Part shown: in pieces, positions 43,329 through 51,528 of the stretch
Numbering within the stretch: position 1 is the stretch's first letter
Layout of the letters: each line of letters opens with the position of its first letter
Origin: Arsenicibacter rosenii
GTDB taxonomy: Bacteria; Bacteroidota; Bacteroidia; Cytophagales; Spirosomataceae
Direction: 5' to 3'
Assembly: GCF_001870735.1 (NCBI RefSeq)
Contig: NZ_MORL01000004.1
Span: 376,250-440,249 of the forward strand
DNA: 64,000 bases
Notes under the pieces: model-generated
The model's database searches: none
What the model saw: the letters and a program-made list of their open reading frames with translations, nothing else
Told to the model about the DNA's origin: nothing
Translations under genes and position numbers: made by a program

Positions 43329-43364
43329 AAGTGGGTAATGAATAATGAACAATGAATAATGGAC
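43329..43364. repeat. AATGAATAATGAACAATG word repeat between hypE and hypD
   Basis: GGTAATGAATAATGAACAAT followed by GAATAATGG: three near-copies of a nine-base word, the same words as in the hairpin at 15.9 kb, here without a complementary arm. Confidence 0.55.
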
Positions 43365-43385
43365 CAGGCGCTAAGCCCTTCGCTT

Positions 43386-44471
43386 CTACACCTCCGCGTA
43401 GTGATAATAGGCTGCGCAAGCCCCTTCGGAGGAGACCATGGGAGCCCCCAACGGATTTTCCGGCGTACAGGCTTTACCGAACTGGCTGCATTCCACCGGC
43501 TTTCGGATGCCTTTCAGCACCAGTCCGGCAATGCAGTCGGCGCATTCCGGTGCTTTAGCAATGCGGACATCAAACTTCTTACCGGCATCAAACGCAGCCA
43601 GTTCGGGGCGAACCTCCCAGCCACTCATCGGAATGGTACCGATGCCCCGCCATTCACGGTCAGCGACAGTAAACACCTGTCCGATCACCTTCCGGGCGTC
43701 CGGATTGCCTTCCGCCTTCACTACGCGGCTGTATTGGTTTTCCAGATTAGCCTTGCCCGCCTCCAGCTGGCGAACCGTCATCAGAATGCCATGCAGCAGG
43801 TCTACCGGCTCAAAACCGGTCACAACAATCGGAATGTTATACTGCTCAACCAGCGCATAGTACTCCCCGACTCCCATGATCGTGCAGACGTGGCCGGCTG
43901 CCAGAAAAGCCTGAATGCGCACCTCATCGTCGTTCATTACCGCCGCAATCGCGGGTGGTACCAGCACGTGCGAGGCCAGAATCGAGTAATTGGTCAGGCC
44001 CAGACGCTGTGCCTGTAAAACCGACAGCGCATTGGCCGGAGCAGTTGTTTCAAAACCAACGGCAAAAAACACCACTTCACGGTCCGGGTTTTCCTGCGCC
44101 AGCCGGACCGCTTCGAGCGGTGAGTACAGAATCCGGACATCAGCACCGTTCGCCTTGGCTTCCAGTAAACTTTTAGTTGAGCCCGGCACCCGGATCATAT
44201 CACCGAATGAGCACAGCATTACCCCTTTTTCTTCGGCCAGATAAACGGCTTTGTCGATCAGGTTCAGCGGTGTAACACAGACCGGACAGCCGGGACCGTG
44301 CACCATCTGTACCGCTTCCGGCAACAGGTTGAGTATTCCGTTTTTTACCAGACTGTGCGTCTGTCCGCCACATACTTCCATGATTGTCCACGGGCGGGTG
44401 ACGGTCTTCCGGATTTCATCAAGGTATTGGGCAACCAGTGCAGGATCGCGGTATTCGGTCAGGAATTTCAT
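43386..44471 (-). CDS. hypD: Hydrogenase maturation factor HypD
   Basis: 361 residues. Fe-S protein that forms, with HypC, the scaffold on which Fe(CN)2CO is built. Conserved motifs: EVCGGQTHSL (about 32-41), GPGCPVCVTPLN (about 60-71), FFAVGFETTAPA and the C-terminal Cys set for the [4Fe-4S] cluster (APECADCIAGLVLKG, VECSQFGKACTPENP). The start overlaps the hypC stop by 4 bp (ATGA), the usual translational coupling. Confidence 0.97.
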   Translation of the reverse strand: MKFLTEYRDPALVAQYLDEIRKTVTRPWTIMEVCGGQTHSLVKNGILNLLPEAVQMVHGPGCPVCVTPLNLIDKAVYLAEEKGVMLCSFGDMIRVPGSTKSLLEAKANGADVRILYSPLEAVRLAQENPDREVVFFAVGFETTAPANALSVLQAQRLGLTNYSILASHVLVPPAIAAVMNDDEVRIQAFLAAGHVCTIMGVGEYYALVEQYNIPIVVTGFEPVDLLHGILMTVRQLEAGKANLENQYSRVVKAEGNPDARKVIGQVFTVADREWRGIGTIPMSGWEVRPELAAFDAGKKFDVRIAKAPECADCIAGLVLKGIRKPVECSQFGKACTPENPLGAPMVSSEGACAAYYHYAEV

Positions 44472-44755
44472 CGGTCAGTATCCGGATTAGGGGCGTCAAT
44501 CTGGCTGGCGTCAATCAGTTCATCGAGTTCGCCGATCTCCTGAAGGTACCGGAAGCTTTTTTCGGCTTCCTCTTCATCCACCACACTGATCGCGACACCC
44601 ACGTGCACCAGTACATAATCACCGACCTGCGCATGAGGTACCATATCCAGACTAGCGTCTTTGGTGATACCACCGAACAGCACTTTCGCCATGCGTACGG
44701 CACCGCCATACTGGTAGTCAATCGACTTTATTTTTCCCGGAATTGCCAGACACAT
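44468..44755 (-). CDS. hypC: Hydrogenase maturation chaperone HypC/HupF
   Basis: 95 residues. It starts MCLAIPGKIKSI, with the essential Cys2 of the family; the following barrel (GAVRMAKVLFGG; VGDYVLVHVGVAISVVDEEEA) is typical. It carries the iron ligand complex to the large subunit. First gene of the hypCDE-NHL-nickel transporter transcription unit, with a -7 box and a palindromic operator upstream. Confidence 0.96.
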   Translation of the reverse strand: MCLAIPGKIKSIDYQYGGAVRMAKVLFGGITKDASLDMVPHAQVGDYVLVHVGVAISVVDEEEAEKSFRYLQEIGELDELIDASQIDAPNPDTDR

Positions 44756-44786
44756 TGTTACCGTGGGTTTGAGGATTGAAGAAAGT

Positions 44787-44817
44787 CAAAGCTAGTTATT
44801 TGTCCAGGCGGAGTAAA
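44787..44817 (-). promoter_or_regulatory. Promoter of the hypCDE operon
   Basis: On the minus strand a -33-like TTTA (44814-44817) and a perfect -7 box TAGCTTTG (44787-44794) are 19 bp apart; transcription would start near 44783, about 28 nt before the hypC ATG. Confidence 0.55.
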
Positions 44818-44832
44818 GAAACGAGCCTTTTA

Positions 44833-44850
44833 TTAGAAAAGTTTTTCTAA
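44833..44850. promoter_or_regulatory. 18-bp palindromic operator upstream of hypC
   Basis: TTAGAAAAGTTTTTCTAA, identical to the copy upstream of hypA. It overlaps the hypF stop codon and is centred 51 bp upstream of the hypC -7 box, about position -58, where an activator would bind. Confidence 0.7.
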
Positions 44851-47192
44851 TCCCGCTCAGACATCGTAGTGACAACGGCATCCAGTGCAAGCTGCCCCAG
44901 GGAGATGCATTCGTCGTTTGGCGATAATTGCTGATGAAAGTAGAGCACATGGTCTGCTCCGAGACGGTCAATGAGCAAATCAACCAGCACGGCATTCTGA
45001 AACACCCCGCCACTGAATGCCAGCCGACGGCAGTCGGTGGCGGCGGCCACCAGCCGAATCCATTCGACCAGGGAGACATGAAAACGGGCTGCCAGATACG
45101 GAACCGGTTGAGCGGATACCCGTTCGCCGAGCAGTACACCAATCCAGCTTGCCGGATCCGGTGCGAATGAGGTCAGCGTTTCGTGGCCATGTTTGCCGAT
45201 ATACGCTCCGGCTGCTTCTTCCAGCTGCAGCGCCGCTTCTCCCTCATAGGTATTGTTTCCTGCTAACCCCAACAAAGCGGCGACCCCATCGAATAAACGG
45301 CCTATGCTGCTGGTCTTTTGCTTGTTCTGCGTCAGTATTTTCTGGTATAAAGTCAGTTCGGATACCGAAAACAGCTGCGTCAGTATGTCCGGAAACGGAT
45401 CTGAAACCGAAAACGCATGCACCAGCGACAAAGCCGATAGTCTCGGCTCACGCGGCATTTTGTCGCCCAACAGGGAATCGAAATACGGAAAATGGGCGGT
45501 TCTCCGGCAAAACGTACCGGTCGTGTTATCAGGTGTCCGGACAAAAAATTCGCCACCCCAGATATGCCCGTCGGTACCATAGCCGGTACCGTCCCAGATG
45601 ACACCCAGGATAGCATCCGATCCGGGAAGAAGGTTGTTTTCGGCCAGCACAGCGGCAAAATGGGCTTCATGGTGCTGCACTTTCCGGACCGCAATCCCCC
45701 GTTGTGCCCCTGTTCCGATGCCCATCTGCGTAGAAGCGTACCCCTCATGTGCATCGACCAGCAAACAGCTCATGGTCGTAACCGGCTCCGGAATGCCGGG
45801 CAGACAGGCGTTTAGCAGGGTATCTAAGACGGTCCTGTAATTCAGCTGCGTCTCGTAGCTTTCCACATCGCCGAGGTATTGACTTACATACGCACACGGA
45901 CCCAGCTGCAAGGCAAAACTTCCTTTCAGTGACGCACCGAATGCCAGCTTGTGCGCCCGGGCGGCGGTGGGCAGACCAGGCGTATAGTTCGGACTCCATC
46001 CCCGCCCCCGCCGGATAACAATGCGCTGCCGGTGGCGGGCCGAAAACCGGACTACTGAATCATCCTGGGGCATGGCAATAGCCCGATCATGCGTCAGGAT
46101 ATAATCGGCAACGGCGTTTAGCTCCGACAAGGCCTTTTCGTTCGTATAAATAACCGGGTTGCTGCTGATGTTTGCGCTCGTGGCTACCAGAGGCCCGCCG
46201 AAACCGGTTGCGATCAGGTGAAGCAGGGGCGCGTTGGGTAACATAATCCCATAGTGCGCAAGGCCGGGCGCAACCCCTGCCGCCAGCCTTGTCACCGCAT
46301 CGCTCCGTTGCCTGAGCAATACCACCGGGGCCGCGGTGCTTTGCAGGGCTGCCCGCTCCGGTTCATGCAGCCAGACATCCTGCCCGACGGCGGATAATGA
46401 CGGATACAGCAACGCAAATGGCTTAGTCGGGCGGTGTTTCCGCTGCCGTATCCGGGCTACGGCCGTTTCATTCCGGGCATCGCACAGCAGCAGAAATCCG
46501 CCAACGGCTTTCACCGCGATACTATTACCGGCCTCCAGCGCCCAACGGACGCGGGTCAGTATCCACCGGTCGTCGTGTAGGGCAGAGAGGAGCCGCGCCC
46601 CGGTCGTCTCCGTTTTATACCAGCTCAGCGTTGGCCCGCAAACCGGACAGGCATTGGTTTGTGCATAAAAGCGCCGGTCAGCGGGGTCGGTGTATTCCCG
46701 TTGGCAGTCCGGACAGAGCGGAAAGGGCAGCATGGTTGTATTCGGCCGGTCGTAGGGCAACGCCTGAATGACCGAATAGCGGGGCCCGCACTGTGTACAG
46801 GTAATAAACGGGTACCGGAACCGGCGGCTGGCCGGATCATAGAGCTCAGCCTCACAATCGGCGCAAAGGGAAAAATCGGCGGGCAGCCATAACGAGGCCG
46901 TTTCGGCTGCCTCACTGTCAACGATCCGGAAGGAAGTCTCAGCCGCCATCATCACCGGACGGATTTCTGTGCGGGTGATAGTGGCCTGTGCAGGCGGCGA
47001 TACCAGCACCGTGTCTAAAAACGCGCGGGCCTGCTGCTCTGTAGCCTGTAAGCGTATCTGCACGCCATTCATCCCGTTACTGACCGTGCCAGGCAGTCCC
47101 TGCCGCCTTGCCAGCGCGTACACATAAGGCCGGAAACCAACCCCCTGCACCAACCCGTTCAGGTGAATGCAAAAACCAGGCACCTGCTGCAT
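44847..47192 (-). CDS. hypF: Carbamoyltransferase HypF
   Basis: 781 residues, full length for the family. Domains in order: acylphosphatase-like (about 5-95: GLVQGVGFRPYVYALARR), two C4 zinc fingers (CADCEAEL...CTQCGPRY; CPDCQREY...CPVCGPTLSW, about 108-190), YrdC-like (about 205-390: NSIAVKAVGGFLLLCDA) and Kae1-like (about 400-781: KVQHHEAHFAAVLAENNL; FSGGVFQNAVLVDLL). It makes the thiocarboxamide on HypE from carbamoyl phosphate. It ends in the hypC operator and is 1 bp from hypB. Confidence 0.97.
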   Translation of the reverse strand: MQQVPGFCIHLNGLVQGVGFRPYVYALARRQGLPGTVSNGMNGVQIRLQATEQQARAFLDTVLVSPPAQATITRTEIRPVMMAAETSFRIVDSEAAETASLWLPADFSLCADCEAELYDPASRRFRYPFITCTQCGPRYSVIQALPYDRPNTTMLPFPLCPDCQREYTDPADRRFYAQTNACPVCGPTLSWYKTETTGARLLSALHDDRWILTRVRWALEAGNSIAVKAVGGFLLLCDARNETAVARIRQRKHRPTKPFALLYPSLSAVGQDVWLHEPERAALQSTAAPVVLLRQRSDAVTRLAAGVAPGLAHYGIMLPNAPLLHLIATGFGGPLVATSANISSNPVIYTNEKALSELNAVADYILTHDRAIAMPQDDSVVRFSARHRQRIVIRRGRGWSPNYTPGLPTAARAHKLAFGASLKGSFALQLGPCAYVSQYLGDVESYETQLNYRTVLDTLLNACLPGIPEPVTTMSCLLVDAHEGYASTQMGIGTGAQRGIAVRKVQHHEAHFAAVLAENNLLPGSDAILGVIWDGTGYGTDGHIWGGEFFVRTPDNTTGTFCRRTAHFPYFDSLLGDKMPREPRLSALSLVHAFSVSDPFPDILTQLFSVSELTLYQKILTQNKQKTSSIGRLFDGVAALLGLAGNNTYEGEAALQLEEAAGAYIGKHGHETLTSFAPDPASWIGVLLGERVSAQPVPYLAARFHVSLVEWIRLVAAATDCRRLAFSGGVFQNAVLVDLLIDRLGADHVLYFHQQLSPNDECISLGQLALDAVVTTMSERD

Positions 47193-47193
47193 C

Positions 47194-47901
47194 TTACGCG
47201 GTTTCGAGCCGGGCTTTCTTCTCCGCTACCCGGCTGAGGAGCCAGTCGCACCAGGCATCCAGACCGTCGCCTTTGAGGCTGGAAATGGTCATTACCTCAA
47301 TATCCGGATTAATGTCACGGGCGTCCTGCGTTACAGCATCTACTGAGAACGGGACATACGGCAGCAGATCCGATTTGGAGACCAGCAACAGCTCACTGGT
47401 CAGAAACATGCGGGGGTATTTTTTAGGTTTATCGTCGCCTTCGGTACTGGCCAGTACGGTTACCCGGAAATCTTCGCCCAGATCGAAGGCTGCGGGGCAT
47501 ACCAGATTTCCTACGTTTTCGATAAAAAGCAGGTCGGTCTCACCGAGTTCAATATGGTCGAGGGCCTGATAAATCATCTGGGCTTCGATGTGGCACATGC
47601 CACCCGTTACGATTTGGAGCGCATTGATGCCGACATTGCGCATCCGGACAGCATCGCGTTCTGTTTCAGGATCACCGACCAGCACGGCCATGTTAAGTTT
47701 ACCGGCCAGCCGTTTGCCGGTTTCCTGCATCAGGGTGGTTTTCCCGCTCCCCGGCGACGAGCAAACGTTAACAATAAGCGTATCGGGCAGACGCTCCCGG
47801 ATGGCTTTGGCCACAAAATCGTTTGCCTTCAGCAGGTGCAGTGTCGTATTATCACACTGGATTGAGCCTACCGCGGCCCGGTTTGATTTAGGTTTATACA
47901 T
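47194..47901 (-). CDS. hypB: Hydrogenase nickel incorporation GTPase HypB
   Basis: 235 residues. GTPase that drives nickel insertion with HypA. Walker A is SSPGSGKTTL (about 48-57); the metal site at the dimer interface is GGMCHIEAQM; DLLFIENVGNLVCPA and SKSDLL (the G4 region) are seen. There is no N-terminal CxxCGC motif and no His-rich stretch, so it lacks a nickel store; the nearby NiCoT transporter may compensate. Confidence 0.96.
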   Translation of the reverse strand: MYKPKSNRAAVGSIQCDNTTLHLLKANDFVAKAIRERLPDTLIVNVCSSPGSGKTTLMQETGKRLAGKLNMAVLVGDPETERDAVRMRNVGINALQIVTGGMCHIEAQMIYQALDHIELGETDLLFIENVGNLVCPAAFDLGEDFRVTVLASTEGDDKPKKYPRMFLTSELLLVSKSDLLPYVPFSVDAVTQDARDINPDIEVMTISSLKGDGLDAWCDWLLSRVAEKKARLETA

Positions 47902-47922
47902 GATTAAGGTCAGGTAAGTCGG

Positions 47923-48264
47923 TTAATCGTCGAAATCAACTTTGGCAATCAGCAATTCTTCGCCCTGCACCACCGTACGGGAAGGCTTTCCACACGGGCA
48001 GATAAACCGGTATTGGGCCACTTCGGTTGTTTGCCCGCAATGCCCGCAATGAATCAGGATCGGCAGGACCTCAACGTGCAGCGATGTTTTCTGATAACGG
48101 GGTTCATCCGTTAAGACGGCGTCGAATGCATTCTGCATCAGAACCGGCTGTACATTCGACAACAGCCCTACTTTCAGATAAATCCCCCTGACACGATCCA
48201 TGTCACCGGGGAACTCATCCTCAAGCGTTCGGAAAATGTTTCTGACTAACGAAATCTCGTGCAT
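47923..48264 (-). CDS. hypA: Hydrogenase nickel metallochaperone HypA
   Basis: 113 residues. The N-terminal MHEISLVRNIF holds the conserved His2 nickel site. The zinc domain reads CGHCGQTTEVAQYRF then ICPCGKP: the second pair is C-P-C rather than the usual CxxC, one residue shorter. First gene of hypABF, with the palindrome about 70 bp upstream. It delivers nickel to HypB and the large subunit. Confidence 0.95.
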   Translation of the reverse strand: MHEISLVRNIFRTLEDEFPGDMDRVRGIYLKVGLLSNVQPVLMQNAFDAVLTDEPRYQKTSLHVEVLPILIHCGHCGQTTEVAQYRFICPCGKPSRTVVQGEELLIAKVDFDD

Positions 48265-48285
48265 GGTTCCGGTTGATTACAACCG

Positions 48286-48293
48286 CTAAGGTA
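48286..48293 (-). promoter_or_regulatory. Putative -7 box of hypABF (TACCTTAG)
   Basis: One base off TAnnTTTG. Its centre is 51 bp from the palindrome centre, exactly as at hypC, which supports an otherwise weak match. No convincing -33 box. Confidence 0.35.
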
Positions 48294-48331
48294 GCCCGAT
48301 ACAGCATACCTGAACACCCTATACAATCAAC

Positions 48332-48349
48332 TTAGAAAAGTTTTTCTAA
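48332..48349. promoter_or_regulatory. 18-bp palindromic operator upstream of hypA
   Basis: TTAGAAAAGTTTTTCTAA, identical to the hypC copy. It lies between hypA and the divergent DUF2490 gene (106 bp from the latter) and might influence both. Confidence 0.7.
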
Positions 48350-48455
48350 ACGAACGGGCAGCCTGCGTTTTTCAAAAAAAAGTAGCTTGTTTTTGTGTTT
48401 TGGCATACTTGTTGCAAAGTAGCCAGCGTAAGGTTACGCGCCCATTCAAACGCTT

Positions 48456-49229
48456 ATGAAGATACGGTTACTCATCCTTTGCTTACTGGCATGCACGTCT
48501 GCACAGGCCCAACGGTGGGTGTTCTACGGGTTCTTTCCGCAGTACTCCCAGACGGGCGGCATTACCAAACGGCTTAGTTATAACGTATTTGCATCATCGA
48601 CCATCAGTGCTGTTGACCGGACTATTGAACAAAAACAATTTCCGGCCACTAACCTGCAGATGTACCTGCAACCCAGTTTACACTATAAGGTATCACCGAA
48701 TGTGCAGGTTGGGTTGGGTTACGCGTATGTCAAGCATAACCTGTTTGGCATTTATGAGCATGAAAACCGGATCTGGGCGCAGGCCGTGGCCGGACATGCG
48801 CTCGGCACGGGCCGCTTAACCCATCGCCTCCGGTACGAAGAGCGGTATCCGCTCCGGGTATCGACCCAACAGTGGTCCTACGCCACGTTGTTTCGCTATC
48901 ACGTTGGCTTTACGTTACCGCTCTATGATCAGTCGACACAAAAGCAGGGCCCCTATCTGACCGTAGCCAACGAAGCGTTTCTATGCCTGACCGGCGCCAA
49001 AAACGGTCCCGTCAGCGCCAAAAACGCATTTTATGGCGAAAACTGGGTTTCCGGCGGCATTGGCTATAATACCGGCAAATGGGGTAAAATTGAATTAAGT
49101 TACATGTTTCAGGACCTGGTCCGCAATCCGGAAAAGGATCACCGGCACCTGCATCTGGCGCAAATTAACTGGTCAACCGCATTCAATTTTGACGCGCTGA
49201 AAATCTGGATGTTAACGCCGCCGAACTAA
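48456..49229 (+). CDS. DUF2490-like outer-membrane protein
   Basis: 257 residues. A signal peptide (MKIRLLILCLLACTSAQAQ) is followed by alternating aromatic beta-strands of a 10-12-stranded barrel (QMYLQPSLHYKVSPNVQVGL; RLTHRLRYEERY). It resembles the DUF2490 family of Bacteroidota outer-membrane proteins; function unknown. Divergent from hypA. Confidence 0.65.
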   Translation: MKIRLLILCLLACTSAQAQRWVFYGFFPQYSQTGGITKRLSYNVFASSTISAVDRTIEQKQFPATNLQMYLQPSLHYKVSPNVQVGLGYAYVKHNLFGIYEHENRIWAQAVAGHALGTGRLTHRLRYEERYPLRVSTQQWSYATLFRYHVGFTLPLYDQSTQKQGPYLTVANEAFLCLTGAKNGPVSAKNAFYGENWVSGGIGYNTGKWGKIELSYMFQDLVRNPEKDHRHLHLAQINWSTAFNFDALKIWMLTPPN

Positions 49230-49300
49230 CCTTGTCACTAAAAAGTAATTAAAAATAGTACGTACAACTGAACTGGCATGCTATTATTTCTGGCTTTTGC

Positions 49301-49308
49301 TATATTTG
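49301..49308 (+). promoter_or_regulatory. Bacteroidota -7 box (TATATTTG)
   Basis: Full match to TAnnTTTG. It ends 1 bp before an ATG at 49310, which would be upstream of the start of transcription; the next in-frame ATG (49331) is therefore the likely start of the following gene. Confidence 0.5.
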
Positions 49309-49330
49309 TATGGAAAAACTAAACAATTCA

Positions 49331-49876
49331 ATGGCTAAACGGTTACTCAGTCTTGGTTTGCTGACCTTGCTGCTCTACCACGCGCTCGGAACGGTGCTTA
49401 TCTCGTTCGGGACATGGTGGCAGGAAGAGCACGACCTGTCTGAGCGCTTAACTGTTTATCGTTCAGTGGATAGTTTAGTTGAATTTCAGATTCCGCTTTC
49501 CGGCCAGTCCGCCCATGAAGGTATCCTTGAAGCCACCGAAGAAGGCTTCACCTATCGCGGCCATTATTACGATGTCGTCAGCATGGAGATCAAAGGCAAT
49601 ACCCTGTTTATTGCCGGTCTGGAAAACAGAAATACGTCTTTCTGGCAGCGTGATTTGCTTTCGTTCATGAAAGACACGCTCAATACACCTTCGGAAACCA
49701 GCCGGAAAGCCGGTCAGTGGGCGAAGCTGTTACTGAAAGAGTATTCGCCCAATACGCGAACCATCCTCCATTTTTTCCTGTATGACTGGTGCGACTCTGT
49801 GCGCATTCCGGTCGCTACCCTGCGTTTTACCACGCGCTCGCTTTCTATCCTGTCGCCCCCTCCGCGATTCGCTTAA
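49331..49876 (+). CDS. Small membrane-anchored protein of unknown function
   Basis: About 181 residues, not recognised. An N-terminal hydrophobic helix (MAKRLLSLGLLTLLLYHALG) is followed by a soluble part with FQIPLSGQSAHEGILEATEE and YRGHYYDVVSMEIKGNTLFIAGLEN. Probably a single-pass membrane or secreted protein. The start at 49331 is chosen because the promoter box lies directly before the ATG at 49310. It lies at the head of a run of outer-membrane protein genes. Confidence 0.55.
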   Translation: MAKRLLSLGLLTLLLYHALGTVLISFGTWWQEEHDLSERLTVYRSVDSLVEFQIPLSGQSAHEGILEATEEGFTYRGHYYDVVSMEIKGNTLFIAGLENRNTSFWQRDLLSFMKDTLNTPSETSRKAGQWAKLLLKEYSPNTRTILHFFLYDWCDSVRIPVATLRFTTRSLSILSPPPRFA

Positions 49877-50247
49877 CAGACGGTTTATTGGGTTTGCGTC
49901 AATGCTGATGCTGCTGGTTTATCATAACCAGTCAACAACCGCGTTGTGCAGGTACTACTTCAGACCGAACCATTCTGGCAGATTGACCTTGTAATCGACC
50001 TTTACAGGCTGTTATCCGGCTGTACACTCCGGCTATGCGCTTATGGCGTCTGGCCGGGAAGCGGTGCAACGTATACGCATCAGGCGTTGGCTATCACAGC
50101 CCTGTTCAGGTCCGTATGATCAATACAGGCGATCACTGCCGGTTCTGTCCGGAGAGTCCTCCCGTTTACTTTTCTTCAATTTATTTTTTCACGCTGATCC
50201 CGTGTACACAGGCGTATTGTACCCTGCTGTATACCGGCAGATGAACC
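49877..50247. other. Intergenic stretch without clear gene
   Basis: 371 bp. Frames are open only for short, low-quality peptides (a 69-codon frame from 50035 has no family likeness and atypical composition). No strong hairpin or promoter box was found. It probably holds the promoter of the next barrel gene. Confidence 0.5.
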
Positions 50248-51372
50248 ATGTCTATGAAAGCGAAACTCTTTACTTTAGCTATATCGGCCTTAGGCCTCTC
50301 TCTTTATACTCAATCGGCATCAGCACAGGGCTGTGTAGCCGTTCGTCACATGAGCTGTGCAGCGCCGGGCAACTCATCCCAGTTGTTTCAGCAAAAAGCC
50401 GGTCAGTGGCAAATCAATGCCGGTTACCGGTATTTCCGTTCGTTCCGTCACTACAAAGGCGATGTTGAACAAACAGAACGCCTTGAACAACATACCGAAG
50501 TAGTTAACCTCTCGCATGCGCTGGATCTGGGTATCAGCTACATGCCTACGCCCCGCTGGACACTCTCGGTCAACCTGCCGGTTCAGTACAACGACCGCTC
50601 GTCGCTGTATGAGCACTATGGCAATGCGGTGTCGGCCAACCCGCAGCAGAAGCGTTTCCACACAGGGTCGCAGGGCATTGGCGATCTGCGCCTTTCAGCA
50701 AGCTACTGGGTAGTCAATCCGGCGAAGATCACCAAAGCTAACTTCGCCATCGGCGCAGGCATCAAACTGCCGACAGGCAATTACAAGGTAACCGACGATT
50801 TCCACAAACTCACTAAAGAAGGGGTTGATTATACAGTTAATAAGCCCGTTGACCAGTCTATTCAGCTGGGTGACGGCGGTGTCGGCTTCAACATCGAAGG
50901 CCAGGGCTATGCGCAGATTACCAAAACACTGACAGCCTACGTTAATGGTTTCTACCTTTTTAACCCACGCGAAACAAACGGCGTGGTTCGTAACCCGGAA
51001 GCCACAACGATTGACCTCGTAACGGGTTCGTTCTCCGTTGCCGATCAGTTTGCGGCCCGTATTGGTCTGAGTCAGTCACTGCCGTTTATTCCGGGTCTGG
51101 CCATCATGGCCGGCGGCCGGCTGGAAGGCGTTCCGGCGTATGACGTATTCGGAGGCAGCAGCGGATTCCGCCGCCCTGGTTACATCATTTCGGTTGAACC
51201 GGGTCTGGCTTACATGAAAGGTAAGTTCTCGGCTACGGCCACTGTCCCAATCGCCCTCTACCGCAACCGGATCAAAAGCTTCTCTGACCGTCTGGACCCA
51301 CTGGGTGTCCGTCAGGGGGATGCCGCTTTTGCTGACTATCTGGTTTCTCTCTCGCTGAGCCGCTGGTTCTAA
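50248..51372 (+). CDS. Predicted outer-membrane beta-barrel protein
   Basis: 374 residues. A signal peptide (MSMKAKLFTLAISALGLSLY, ending ASAQG) is followed by Cys-containing N-terminal GCVAVRHMSCAAPG and then alternating strands (WQINAGYRYFRSFRHYKGD; RWTLSVNLPVQYNDRSS; IPGLAIMAGGRLEGV) ending in LSLSRWF, a C-terminal Phe typical of barrels assembled by BAM. Specific family not recognised; perhaps a porin-like transporter. It is the first of three co-directional genes that end with the PAP2/haloperoxidase lipoprotein. Confidence 0.65.
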   Translation: MSMKAKLFTLAISALGLSLYTQSASAQGCVAVRHMSCAAPGNSSQLFQQKAGQWQINAGYRYFRSFRHYKGDVEQTERLEQHTEVVNLSHALDLGISYMPTPRWTLSVNLPVQYNDRSSLYEHYGNAVSANPQQKRFHTGSQGIGDLRLSASYWVVNPAKITKANFAIGAGIKLPTGNYKVTDDFHKLTKEGVDYTVNKPVDQSIQLGDGGVGFNIEGQGYAQITKTLTAYVNGFYLFNPRETNGVVRNPEATTIDLVTGSFSVADQFAARIGLSQSLPFIPGLAIMAGGRLEGVPAYDVFGGSSGFRRPGYIISVEPGLAYMKGKFSATATVPIALYRNRIKSFSDRLDPLGVRQGDAAFADYLVSLSLSRWF

Positions 51373-51397
51373 GCCTTTTCTTACTGATGGTTCTGAG

Positions 51398-51480
51398 TTG
51401 CTGATGGTTCTGCATGCTGTTAGTTCCGGGTTCTGTATTGCCAATGACCTGTAACGATCAGACATCAGAACCATCAGCAA
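51398..51480. repeat. Intergenic hairpin with 15-bp perfect arms
   Basis: TTGCTGATGGTTCTG (51398-51412) and CAGAACCATCAGCAA (51466-51480), loop 53 bp. The word GATGGTTCTG is repeated just before the left arm (51386-51395). The architecture is that of the other long hairpins in this window. Confidence 0.7.
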
Positions 51481-51528
51481 CCATCCGTAACCGTAAAAAA
51501 TAAGCCTGAGCATTCTAATTCCGTAATC

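Noticed and set aside
50035-50244. 69-codon frame in the 371-bp gap
   Set aside because: No family resemblance, no promoter box and unusual Cys/Tyr-rich composition.
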